Source: Stentor roeselii (Eukaryota > Ciliophora > Heterotrichea > Heterotrichida > Stentoridae). From it: a stretch of DNA of 64,000 nucleotides. The notes beneath the pieces were generated by a model, which saw only the letters and a program-made list of their open reading frames with translations, was not told the DNA's origin and ran no database searches. Location of the stretch: the NCBI GenBank assembly GCA_006503475.1, contig RSEH01000031.1:62001-126000 (forward strand), written 5' to 3'. Below, one piece after another: positions 9,388 through 18,812 of the stretch. The position numbers and the translations under genes were made by a program. Position 1 is the stretch's first letter; the number at the start of each line of letters is the position of its first letter.

Positions 9388-10274
9388 CTAGCTTGTTCCA
9401 TATCCTTTTTTATTTTCTTACCGTATTTGTAGAGGAGTAGGTCGTATAGGTCGTAGAACCAGAACTTTAAGAAGTACATAACTCTATGCTTCAACTCACA
9501 TATAAAAACATGTCTTTCCCTATGAAAAATTCCCTCAGCAGCTATCTTAGCAAAAACCTCAGGTTTCATTCCATTTTTCGTAGTTTCCACATCTTTACCA
9601 AAGCAATCTCCAGCAGCATTAATCGAATTTTTTGAAAAGTTTGTATTAACATACGAAGGATAAACTGTTGTATAATCCAATTTATCATCTTCAGCAAATA
9701 AAACATCAAGAAAATGACTAACAGCACTTTTGCTTCCAGTATAAGCAGGACGATAAGGGCTAGCGACGATTCCAGCGACACTACTAATCAACACAATTTG
9801 CCCACCAGGACTCATAACCTCATAAGCAGCTTTAATAAGAGCAACAACACTGAAATAATTAACTTCAAGTAAAGCTTTTTCAATTTGAATGCTATTCAAG
9901 TCATCTAAAAATCCAGCTCGTTGACCTCGGCCTGCATTGTTGATTAAGACGTCAATTTTATGAGACTTCAGAAATTCTCTTGACTTTATCAGCGCCTGGT
10001 CTGCGTCTGACAAGTCCAAAGCGAAGACTTCTATCATTGAGGACAAGGCCCCTGCTGAGGTCTTCACTCGGTTTAGTTCTGAAGTGTTTCGACCTGAAAT
10101 AATCACCTTTCCGCCGAGACGTAACATTTCTAGAGCTAGTGCCTCGCCGATACCTGAGGAACCTCCTGTTATCCAGATTGTCTTGTCTTTGAAGGAAACT
10201 GATCCTCTTTTAAGGTGCTTTCGGAATTGCAGTAGGATGATTAGGATGATGGTTATGTGGACCCATATAGGCAT
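9384..10274 (-). CDS. membrane-anchored short-chain dehydrogenase (DHRS7-like)
   Basis: A 296-residue SDR-family oxidoreductase. An N-terminal hydrophobic helix (residues 4-16) likely anchors it in the ER. The Rossmann fold shows the cofactor motif TGGSSGIG at 36-43, the NNAG motif near 111, a catalytic Ser before it (VLISSVAG) and the YTGSK active-site Tyr/Lys pair near 178. The small basic residue after the first strand (SGRN) suggests NADP(H). The overall pattern is nearest the DHRS7 / 11-beta-HSD-type group; 3-ketodihydrosphingosine reductase is an alternative. The substrate cannot be set from sequence. It converges on and overlaps the gene at 8587. Confidence 0.88.
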   Translation of the reverse strand: MPIWVHITIILIILLQFRKHLKRGSVSFKDKTIWITGGSSGIGEALALEMLRLGGKVIISGRNTSELNRVKTSAGALSSMIEVFALDLSDADQALIKSREFLKSHKIDVLINNAGRGQRAGFLDDLNSIQIEKALLEVNYFSVVALIKAAYEVMSPGGQIVLISSVAGIVASPYRPAYTGSKSAVSHFLDVLFAEDDKLDYTTVYPSYVNTNFSKNSINAAGDCFGKDVETTKNGMKPEVFAKIAAEGIFHRERHVFICELKHRVMYFLKFWFYDLYDLLLYKYGKKIKKDMEQAS

Positions 10275-11239
10275 TTTATGGAATATTTGAGATTTTTTGG
10301 AGATTGGGTATGTTTGGACTTAATTGGGAACTTTTTGTTGGATATTAGGTGAAAGATTTAGGATATGGAAAATTTTGGGTTTTAGGTGATTTTCAGTAAT
10401 TTTTTTAATAATTGGATAGTTTTATGATGTTTTTAAGGGACTTGAAATTTTAACAATTTATGTAATCTGAGGTTCTTGATTATTTTAATTGTATTTAGAA
10501 ATGTATCACAAGAAAAATCTTATTATTTTTATTGATATTATCTAAAATACAGTTTTTTACTCATTAGTGCCAACTGATATTTACATTTTATTTCAAAGAC
10601 TTGAAATTGATAAATACTGATTTATAACTATTCTTATGAGGATTCATAACTAAATCTTTAAAAAAACTTGGGTTTTTGTCTGAAACATCAATTCTCATCT
10701 TGGTTAATGCATATTGGTAGCCATCTATATTTTTAAATTTAAATTCAAATATAATGTTATTTAACTTCTTGAACTCATCTTTTAATTAATCAGTGAAGTT
10801 TAAGAGGCCTTTAGTAAGAATTATTAGTTTAAAATCCACTTAAATTGTTTATTGGTACTTTTACTATATTTTTAAAAATTCATTTATAGTGATCATTTAA
10901 TTAAGAATAATTTAAATTACACTTTTTTCGGCCCACACTTATTTATAATTCATTTAGATTTATGATCCTGAAAATGACCTTAATTTAGTACAGGATTGTA
11001 ATAGACACTCAATGATTAAATAATAAAACCTGATAAGAATTTAAAACTATTGAACAATTAAAACTTCTTAAACATTTAAACTTCATAATTAATAAAACCA
11101 TATCAACCTAATCCACAATCAAAATTCCAGTATTGTTAAAATATGTTTAATCTAATTACCTGCATTTTTAATAAAAACAAGTAATTCAAAGTAACTAAAA
11201 AACAAGAATCAATTTCATAATATTAAAACTCCTATTGAA
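10275..11239. other. 0.97-kb AT-rich spacer, possible gene remnant
   Basis: The first 150 nt are G-rich on the plus strand. On the minus strand at about 10588-10839 one frame reads as a coherent peptide (FEFKFKNIDGYQYALTKM...VFINFKSLK) interrupted by one stop and lacking a start context. It could be a decayed gene. No other feature is seen. Confidence 0.4.
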
Positions 11240-11851
11240 TTATTTAGACTTTTCTAATAACTCAATCAATATACGATCAAGTTCACTAACAAGTTCATTT
11301 TCCTCTTCAAAATTTTGCGATACACTTCTAATAAACTCAAAAGCATTTTCAGAAACTTCCAAATCTTTAAAATATTCACACTTCACATTTTTGCTAGTCA
11401 TTAAAATTTTTTTAATCTCAGGACAATCTAGTAGTTTCAATGAATAATTTTGAATTTTCTCATCATGCCCTCTAAACTTATTGAATCTTCTGATATTTCT
11501 TCTCACAGTAGAATTGATGTAGTTTTTCAGCTGGTTTTCACTGCGCCCTGGTAAAAACTCGCAGATTTTCGTCCAGGAAGTTCCGAAAGTGTCTAAAAGT
11601 TCAGAAAGTTTCATCTCTTCTTCAGCTGAAAACGGTTCAGATCTGGCTAATCCTGGCTTCAAGTGATTAAGCCAACGATCTCGGCATTGTTTGGTTGACC
11701 TTCTGACGTTTAATTGCCTGAAAAGTTCTGAGGTGATTTTTTTCCAATTCTTGAGACCATGGGTCTGAATAAGTAGTTTGAGAACCTTGTCTTCCTGTAT
11801 TTGTCTTACTTTTGGAGTCCAGAGTTTTAGTTTCTTTAAGTGGTAAGGCAT
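11240..11851 (-). CDS. two-repeat MYB DNA-binding protein
   Basis: A 203-residue protein with two SANT/MYB repeats at about 9-65 and 70-118. The repeats show spaced aromatic residues (WTPK...NWKKI...RDRWLNHL; PFSAEEE...SWTKICEFL) and the recognition-helix-like segments STKQCRDRW and RSENQLKNYI. This R2R3-like layout is typical of sequence-specific transcription factors. The acidic, Leu-rich C-terminus could serve in activation or dimerisation. It sits alone between two long spacers. The start ATG is the first in frame. Confidence 0.88.
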   Translation of the reverse strand: MPYHLKKLKLWTPKVRQIQEDKVLKLLIQTHGLKNWKKITSELFRQLNVRRSTKQCRDRWLNHLKPGLARSEPFSAEEEMKLSELLDTFGTSWTKICEFLPGRSENQLKNYINSTVRRNIRRFNKFRGHDEKIQNYSLKLLDCPEIKKILMTSKNVKCEYFKDLEVSENAFEFIRSVSQNFEEENELVSELDRILIELLEKSK

Positions 11852-13287
11852 GATACTCTTTTAATTTTTTTTATTACTTATGTGATTATTTGTCTCAGAA
11901 CTTAAAGTTGCCTTAATTAGATTTTTTATCATGTATTTAAAGTATTTTTGTTGTTAAAATGAATTAAAACTTAATTTTTGTGAATTCATCAAATTTTAAG
12001 ACCTTAAATGCTTTCAGCTTTTTCGATTTCCACTAATTTTAAATAATTAACTTTTAATATCGTTTCTGGAATTTTTGGCAGTGGGGAATGAATGGAATAA
12101 GGCTCGAGATATTAGATTTTAGACATACCTGAAATTAGTGCTGGATCATTTTTGATATCTGTGAAAAATTTGTAATTTATAATAGGGTTTATTATTATAT
12201 TATATTGGAAAACCTGAAATAATGTGAAAAATGATAAATTTATTAGTTTAGGGTTTAATTGGAGCATTAAAGATGAGGTGGGATATATTTAAAGGAACAT
12301 TTGAATGTTGAAATTTTAGAATTTAGTTTATTTACATCGAATCTTTACTGTTAATAGTTTTTGAGCTTTCGATGATTTTATTAGTGCTTTAGAACAGTCT
12401 TTGGATAAATAATTTGGAAATATACATTTTTCAATATTTCTTTCAAAGTTTATATAAATTTCTAATTTAATATCATATCAAAATTTCAAAATTTTTAGAA
12501 AATAGTGAAATTTTAGGTTTAATTAGGAAGTAACAACCTTTTTGTATTTCTAATATCCAAATTCATTTAGTGTATAGTTCTTTTGAAATTTCTTTGTCAG
12601 TTGTTATTTTAAGTCATAGATCTGTGAATGAAAAAACTTTTTAAATTGGTAAGCTATGTTTAAGATGCCGGGTAAATTTTGATCTTATTGAAAGATTCAT
12701 TATTCAATCAAAATGTACTGAAATAAGCCTTGCATATTATATTAAAACATTTACATTGAATTATTCAATATTTTTCATTAAGAAATGTTTATCTGTTGAA
12801 TGTTAGATTATGTCCTATAAACTTTATTATAAGTAGCTACTTATCTAATTAAAAACCTTCATAATCAATACAATATCTCATAGTTTGTAATATCTAAAAA
12901 TCTTGTATTATTTCATATCAGATTAAATCTAAGTTAACTAATTATCTAATTTGCATATCTCGACATATTTGATAATTTCATAATATAAGACCTATTTTTT
13001 TTACTCTCACCAAATACGATATTATGAACAGTTACGAAATCTGTTATTGTCTTGATAAATACTTAATAATCACCTTGTATTAAAAGAATTGATTTTCAAT
13101 TTCATTAATTCCTTAAATCTTCAAAAATAAATGATCTCATATCTAGAGGATAATAACTCAACCAAATTCCTTGCATAGTCAAGAAACTCGAAACAACCTT
13201 GTAATTCAATAATAATTTCAATCTCATAAAATACTAATATATACTCTTTCTAATGGGATATTTTAAACTTTTTCAAATAATTAACAA
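11852..13287. other. 1.44-kb AT-rich spacer, no gene seen
   Basis: One of the longest gene-free stretches. I see only AT-rich sequence, a somewhat G-rich patch at about 12060-12270 and a C-rich, G-poor segment before the next start (about 13020-13287). No structured RNA, repeat array or convincing ORF was found. Confidence 0.5.
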
Positions 13288-14127
13288 ATGATATCACTTC
13301 TATACATGATTCTTGCCATAGCATGTTTATTCAGCATAGTAGGCTGTGTCTGCTTTTTGTTATTATTTATTAAAATCAAAACAATACGTCTTACCTTCGG
13401 AATGAAACATGTCGCAATCCTTCAAACAATCGATCTTTTCTTTACTTTTACGATATTATTTCAGGTAATAGACATAAACTTAAGCACTATTGAATGTGAA
13501 GTCTTAGTTTTTTCATGCCACTTCTTAGCTCTCATGCAAGCCTATTGGGTTTCTATTATTTCTACATATAACTATCAAGTGATTTATAAAGGGCTAGAAA
13601 AAGAAAAGTTTCTGACACTCAAACCAGCCCTGCTAGGAGCCGTTATTTCTGCAGGGTCTCCTTCACTTGCATTGGCATTTGGTTGTTATAAAAAATCAAA
13701 AAATACTTGCATTTTTCAGTGTTCTGAAAAAGTAATTCTTACAACTTCTCTAATTATGTGTTTTATTATCTTTAGTTGTTTTCTTTGGAGTTTTTATACA
13801 AATTTTAAAGCTCTTCAAACTATCAGAAAGCAGTTTTATGAGAATTCAAATAGAATGAGATGGACTTTTGCTAGGCTTTGGGTTTATCCTTTTGTTTCTT
13901 TTGTTTGCTGTTTGCCTTGGGTTATTAGTTATGTGTTTTATTCGACACATACTGAGTGGAAATACTTGATTCATGTTTCTGCTTCGATTTTGTTTAGTCT
14001 TGTTGGATTTTTCGATAGTATATGTCTTGGATTTACTCCAGAGTTGAAGGAAGCGATAAGAATAGACGAAGATTTAAAAAAGCAGTCAATAATTTATAGA
14101 AATGGGTATAATACTTTAATTAATTGA
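13288..14127 (+). CDS. 7TM receptor, Dictyostelium cAMP-receptor-like
   Basis: A 279-residue intronless protein with seven hydrophobic helices (about 4-27, 38-60, 71-93, 109-131, 148-171, 193-215, 227-247). Two features point to the cAMP-receptor-like GPCR class: a Cys pair suited to the extracellular disulfide (IECEV and CIFQC) and the pattern around helix 6-7 (WVYPFVSFVCCLPWVI and VGFFDSICLGFTPELKEAI). It would act in the plasma or alveolar membrane; ligand and G protein are unknown. It ends in TGA. Spacers longer than 1 kb flank it on both sides. Confidence 0.78.
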   Translation: MISLLYMILAIACLFSIVGCVCFLLLFIKIKTIRLTFGMKHVAILQTIDLFFTFTILFQVIDINLSTIECEVLVFSCHFLALMQAYWVSIISTYNYQVIYKGLEKEKFLTLKPALLGAVISAGSPSLALAFGCYKKSKNTCIFQCSEKVILTTSLIMCFIIFSCFLWSFYTNFKALQTIRKQFYENSNRMRWTFARLWVYPFVSFVCCLPWVISYVFYSTHTEWKYLIHVSASILFSLVGFFDSICLGFTPELKEAIRIDEDLKKQSIIYRNGYNTLIN

Positions 14128-15331
14128 TTCAACTTAGGGTTAATGATTAGAAAAATTATAAAATATTTTAAGTTCTATTGAGTTGTAATTTTTAATCATT
14201 TGTGATTTCAGCTGGTGTAATCAACTCAAAAATGAATAAATAGTTACTTAAATAGTTTTTAGAAAGTTTTTAATAGAACTAATTTTGATTATTCGCATGA
14301 TAAGACTTAGTAAATAATATTCATTAGTATATATTTTACAAACTTTATTAAGCTGCAATTTTTAAAAACTAAAAAAATTTTTTAAGAACTTTTTATTTTG
14401 ATTCATCGTTTTTACTCAAGATTCCCTAAAAAATATTAATTTCCAAATCGATTCAAACCATTTATCACTTAAAAATCCTTATCTTAATATAATTTTAAAT
14501 GTTCTTCTTAATAATATAAAGCTAATTTTTTTCAACGATTAAAACTATTTTATTTTGATGATACTGAAAGTTTGAATAGATTTCCTTCGAATGCTTAAAC
14601 CTTCTGATATTTTCTTATTTCTCCAGTCAAGTGTTTATTGATTTGATTCTTCCAGCAAGAAAATAATACATTTTGATAAAGCCAGTCCCGAATCTTGAAC
14701 AACGAATCGATTTCTCTTTGTTCAGATAATTAAGTTTTGAAAGTAAATCCTCATTCAAATGGATATTATAATGATATCTGCAATAATATGCTAATCTTTC
14801 AACGTTTTTTTTTTAAATAATCAGTTTTAGGTTGCTTCAACAGTGAAAACTATGTTTTAAGTGGACTTTTAAGAAATTTATTTTTTAGATAATGATCATA
14901 GCTGAACACCAGAGTTTTTACCTTTTGATGCAGAGGCATTGCTGAAAGTACATAATATCAGCTTAATGACACATATGATATGAAATGAGCATAAAGTTCT
15001 TTAAAATAATTTCATTTTTTCTATTTCCATTGAGATGGTATAGGATAGGGTAAATAACTACCATTAAATGATATAAAAAATTTGATAATCAAAGTCAGAT
15101 AATAATTTCTTCTAAAATATTTGACTTAATTTATTATAAAAAGTTTCATTTTCTAAAATTATGTGAATATCTAAATAATCCTTCAAGATCAATAAATTTT
15201 TAATATAAACTCGCATCATCTCTTAAATAGATGTGAAACAAATCCTATTCTACCCAAGAATCCAGATTAAAACTATAAAATTTCTCAATTATCCCTCTAA
15301 TCAGTATATCCTCTTCTTTACATTTACATTA
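14128..15331. other. 1.2-kb AT-rich spacer, possible gene remnant
   Basis: On the minus strand, 14627-14803 is open for 58 codons (AYYCRYHYNIHLNEDLLSKL and onward) and continues after stops to about 14520. There is no start codon context and a homopolymer tract sits at its 5' side, which fits a decayed gene, although runs of this length can arise by chance in AT-rich DNA. Confidence 0.4.
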
Positions 15332-17251
15332 CTACTCATCACTTTTAATCCAAGTGCTTCTAAGTAAATTTAAATCAAACCCCTTGGACCTAATTCGATC
15401 CTGTTTAACAATCAACTCCTCATCACTATCAACGACCTGCTCATACCCCCTAAAAGAATTCAAGTACTCCGAAACCTCTTCATCTCTACTAAACAAGCTA
15501 ATCCTGGGAGAAACACAACTTTCCTGATAATTAAAATTAGCCGAAGACGACCTGATAAAATTCCTAAAATTCTGTTGAAGTGGGTAAAGTTCCTTAAGTC
15601 CTCTTTTTTTCCCAAAAACATTTTTCGTATAAATCCTTCCAAAATCAAGTTTTTTCTGTTGTTTTTTATAAGCAATTTTAAATAAATGATTGGAAACTCC
15701 TAAGACCTGAGTTTTATTCCTAGCAGCCAACCACTTCATTTTATTTTTTTGCTTTTCCGTCATAATTTCACAGTTTTTTGCCAGATGTCCTTTTCCCTTG
15801 CAAAGATAGCAACTGATTCCAAGTACAGAAATATCTTGTTTATCAGCAGATTCCTGTATTTTTTCCAGTTTTTCTTTAAGAACTGGAAATTGTTTGCTTA
15901 CTTTTTCTAGACTTGCAAGGTGCAAACAGAGAGTTTCAGTGAAAATCACTGAATAAATCCCTGCACTTCTCGGTTTTTTCATAAGCATGCCGATTTCCCC
16001 GAAATGTTCATTTTTTGATAAGAAACTGATGCAACTAGCAGTTTTCAAGTCGATTACCTGAACAACTCCTTTAGTGATAAAAAACATGTTAAGAGCTTCT
16101 TCATTTTCCTGAAAAATTACTTCATTAGGACTATTCACTTGTGGTTCAAGTATTCTTGAAATCCTTGAAATGCATTTAAATCCAAGTCCTTCAAACACAA
16201 GAAAGCCTTCAACGAGTTTTCCATTAATATGAGTAAAAATCTCTTCTTTTAAAGCAAAGGACAAGTCCTGTAGTAGTACTTGTAAATCAATGCGATTATT
16301 TGACTTGCTATACAAATAATTGATATAATTGACAGACCTTCTTTTGATATCATTTCCAAGTCCATGGTTTTTCATAAACTTATTGACATTGGCAATCATT
16401 CCTCTTCTTAGCCTGTCCTTCTGCCTTGTTTTAGCAACGACGTCTCCGAAGTTACCAGCTAAAAATCCAAAAGTGACAGAAGAACAGTTCATAATCAAAA
16501 TTCCAACAATTCTTTCCGCAGTCGTCCTTGGGTGGAGGTCCCCGTAGCCGATAGAGACCATTGTAACGAATGCCCAGTACAAGCTGGTCACATAAACATC
16601 ACGTGTTTCAATCTCATCTCGATTCTGCATCAGTCCTACAAACGAGTCAGGTTCCAGATTTCGACTTGAAACGAAAAACATCAAACAAGCAGTTCCATTC
16701 GCTACCAGGAAGAGATAGTAAAAGATTTTCACTATTTTTAACAGGAAAAAACTGGTTTGCCTTATCAGTCTTCCTTCTACTTCAAGTAAAGCCTTTTCAA
16801 TACGAGTCAAACGCACAAGGCGGAAAAGTTTCAAAAGTTTGGATAAGACTTGATTGGAGAAGGTCTTCGAATCACTGAAAAAAGAATGAATTATAAGCAA
16901 GTCAAAAGGGACTGTCGATATCAAATCAACCCAGAAGTGAAAGGAAAGATACTTGGTTAAAATTGTGGAACGCTTTAATATCGGCTCACCTTTTATGTAA
17001 AGACCAGTATTTAGGGTGATAAGTATGTCCATGAAATATAAACAGGAAGTGAAAATTGACAGGTTCTGGGAAAATTCACTTTTCACGTCAAAAAAAGCTG
17101 CGTCGATTGGAATGAGAATTCCTAGAATCATGACTGTTCCGACAAAGAAGAGTTCCCAGAGATATCTTGAAAAACTGTCAGGTTTTAATAAAAGTGTCTG
17201 GCTTAAGTTTTTTTGTATTTTTTTCCCTTTTTTCTTCGACAGATCATTCAT
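15332..17251 (-). CDS. cyclic-nucleotide-binding K+ channel (EAG/HCN type) with CCHC zinc knuckle
   Basis: A 639-residue voltage-gated-type channel. It has S1-S4 at about 30-165 with a basic S4-like helix (FRLVRLTRIEKALLEVE), a pore with the K+ filter SIGYGD near residue 235, S6 and a C-linker, then a cyclic-nucleotide-binding domain at about 335-450 (FGEIGMLMKKPRSA). After the CNBD, near residues 480-493, comes CYLCKGKGHLAKNC, a C-x2-C-x4-H-x4-C zinc knuckle of the kind that binds single-stranded nucleic acid, followed by a basic tail. The channel part is secure; the knuckle function is unknown. It starts 48 nt from the divergent gene at 17300. Confidence 0.92.
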   Translation of the reverse strand: MNDLSKKKGKKIQKNLSQTLLLKPDSFSRYLWELFFVGTVMILGILIPIDAAFFDVKSEFSQNLSIFTSCLYFMDILITLNTGLYIKGEPILKRSTILTKYLSFHFWVDLISTVPFDLLIIHSFFSDSKTFSNQVLSKLLKLFRLVRLTRIEKALLEVEGRLIRQTSFFLLKIVKIFYYLFLVANGTACLMFFVSSRNLEPDSFVGLMQNRDEIETRDVYVTSLYWAFVTMVSIGYGDLHPRTTAERIVGILIMNCSSVTFGFLAGNFGDVVAKTRQKDRLRRGMIANVNKFMKNHGLGNDIKRRSVNYINYLYSKSNNRIDLQVLLQDLSFALKEEIFTHINGKLVEGFLVFEGLGFKCISRISRILEPQVNSPNEVIFQENEEALNMFFITKGVVQVIDLKTASCISFLSKNEHFGEIGMLMKKPRSAGIYSVIFTETLCLHLASLEKVSKQFPVLKEKLEKIQESADKQDISVLGISCYLCKGKGHLAKNCEIMTEKQKNKMKWLAARNKTQVLGVSNHLFKIAYKKQQKKLDFGRIYTKNVFGKKRGLKELYPLQQNFRNFIRSSSANFNYQESCVSPRISLFSRDEEVSEYLNSFRGYEQVVDSDEELIVKQDRIRSKGFDLNLLRSTWIKSDE

Positions 17252-17299
17252 TTTAATTAATTTTATGAGATAGGAATCTTTAATTTAACTTACTTATAA

Positions 17300-17854
17300 A
17301 TGAAAAATATGATGCGACTCTTTTCGTCGGTCAAAAAATTATCGGTATATCAGGCTCCTTACTTTGAAGCACTGAATGGAATCAAGTCTGACTTTATTAC
17401 TGAAGCTCCGGAGATTATGAAGGAAAAGTATTATAAGTTTTTACCTTTTTACCTTGAGTCACGACTCACACCCACTGAAAAGCTGTTCGTTGTCAACATG
17501 GAGGTGGTCCCTGAGAGGTCGGTTTTGGTTGTCACTGCACTTCAAATCGGCTCACTAATCACGAAAGAAATTCCAATCAAAGATGTCCAGCCTGTGACAG
17601 TAGAAGACTACGAGTGCGGTCATTTTGGAGGAAAGCTTCTTGAATCAGCTGATTTCTTCGACCTCGAAATGATCTACATTAACAGACCAATGCAGCAATT
17701 CTTAGTGTTTGACAAAGAAGGAAAGTGGAATGAAGAAGGAGTGAATCATTCAGCCCTGAGCATGGAAAAGACCTTTAACGAGCACAAATGGTATGACTAT
17801 GGCTGCGGGCCTAGCGCTAATCACCAAGGAGGAAACCCGAATCCTTGGCCTTAA
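17300..17854 (+). CDS. probable mitochondrial protein, function unknown
   Basis: A 184-residue protein. The N-terminus MKNMMRLFSSVKKLSVYQAP is basic, Ser-rich and free of acidic residues, as in a mitochondrial targeting peptide. The rest is a compact beta-rich domain with a conserved-looking Trp/Tyr/Gly/Pro-rich end (HKWYDYGCGPSANHQGG). No family was recognised and there is no membrane helix. It is divergent from the K+ channel gene (48 nt between starts). The start context is CTTATAAATG. Confidence 0.7.
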   Translation: MKNMMRLFSSVKKLSVYQAPYFEALNGIKSDFITEAPEIMKEKYYKFLPFYLESRLTPTEKLFVVNMEVVPERSVLVVTALQIGSLITKEIPIKDVQPVTVEDYECGHFGGKLLESADFFDLEMIYINRPMQQFLVFDKEGKWNEEGVNHSALSMEKTFNEHKWYDYGCGPSANHQGGNPNPWP

Positions 17855-17956
17855 TAGTTAGTTTTTAGATTAGAATCCTTGTTGTCTGGTAAAGAAAGAA
17901 TCAAGGTTGATTGAAATTTAGTTAATTGGGATCTTAACATTTATGGATTTGGTTAT

Positions 17957-18733
17957 TTATTCATTACAGAGGAAATTATGTTTCATCACTTCATCTATGC
18001 ATGGACGGTCTTGAGGGTTTTCACTAAGCATCCAGTTTATGAGGTCTATTGCATCTTCATCGAGTTTAACGTTTCTATAAATTTTAGTTAAGTGAGTCAT
18101 CATTCGTTCCCAATAAGCTTGCTTACTCTGTCTAAACAGTTTATATCTAGAACTACTCAAACAAGCCGCCGGAAAAGGGTACTCCCCAGTAAGCAGCCTA
18201 AACAAAACAACCCCAAGACTAAAAATATCAGCTTTATATCCAGAATACTGATTAAAATTCCTTTCAGGTGCATTATACTTATCAGATCCTAAAGTCTCTT
18301 CAATATTCTCACAGTTAACATTAGTCGAATGTTCAAAGTCAATAAGTTTAACACCCTGATCCTGATCCAAAACAAAGTTATTAATCCGAATATCAAGATG
18401 AACAAATCCCCTGCAATGAATGACCTGAACAGCTTGAACCATTTGTCTGAAAATGTTTTTAAGTCGATTGACTTCCATCGGCTGATCACTTCTGATGTTT
18501 CCTCCTGAGTAGTATTCAATTAAATAAGACTTAGAACTGACCTGTCGAATAACTTTTCCAATGAAAGGACTGTCAAATACCTTCATGTTTTCGAATTCTT
18601 TTTCTAATGAATGAGCAGAAGTCTTGAGAATTAGAAATTTTCCGTTGTGGTCCACGAGTTGAATGTCACGTCCTTCGATGTGTTTTGAACTCGTCAGTGT
18701 TGGGATGATGAGACCTGGTGAAGACTGAATCAT
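17957..18733 (-). CDS. atypical protein kinase-like protein (HLD, DFE motifs)
   Basis: A 258-residue kinase fold with a short N-lobe. The ATP-site Lys is visible in FLILKTS, the catalytic loop reads HLDIRINN instead of HRDxKxxN, the Mg motif reads DFE instead of DFG, and APE, the C-lobe ADIFSLGVVLFRLLTG segment and a final Arg (RPCIDEV) are present. There is no glycine-rich loop. The catalytic Asp and the Mg-binding Asp/Asn survive, so weak activity is possible; it may instead be a scaffold pseudokinase. It resembles CAMK/ULK-like kinases in the C-lobe. The start lies just after TTTATAAAT. Confidence 0.82.
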   Translation of the reverse strand: MIQSSPGLIIPTLTSSKHIEGRDIQLVDHNGKFLILKTSAHSLEKEFENMKVFDSPFIGKVIRQVSSKSYLIEYYSGGNIRSDQPMEVNRLKNIFRQMVQAVQVIHCRGFVHLDIRINNFVLDQDQGVKLIDFEHSTNVNCENIEETLGSDKYNAPERNFNQYSGYKADIFSLGVVLFRLLTGEYPFPAACLSSSRYKLFRQSKQAYWERMMTHLTKIYRNVKLDEDAIDLINWMLSENPQDRPCIDEVMKHNFLCNE

Positions 18734-18812
18734 ATTTATAAATTATTGACAAATGTAGATTTGGATGATTAAATTGTCTCAGAAGACATTTTTTTCATTA
18801 TTTTAAAAGAAA

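Noticed and set aside
15765-15815. Retroelement Gag origin for the CCHC knuckle in the channel gene
   Set aside because: No reverse transcriptase, LTR or other element part is nearby, and the knuckle is in frame within an otherwise intact host gene.
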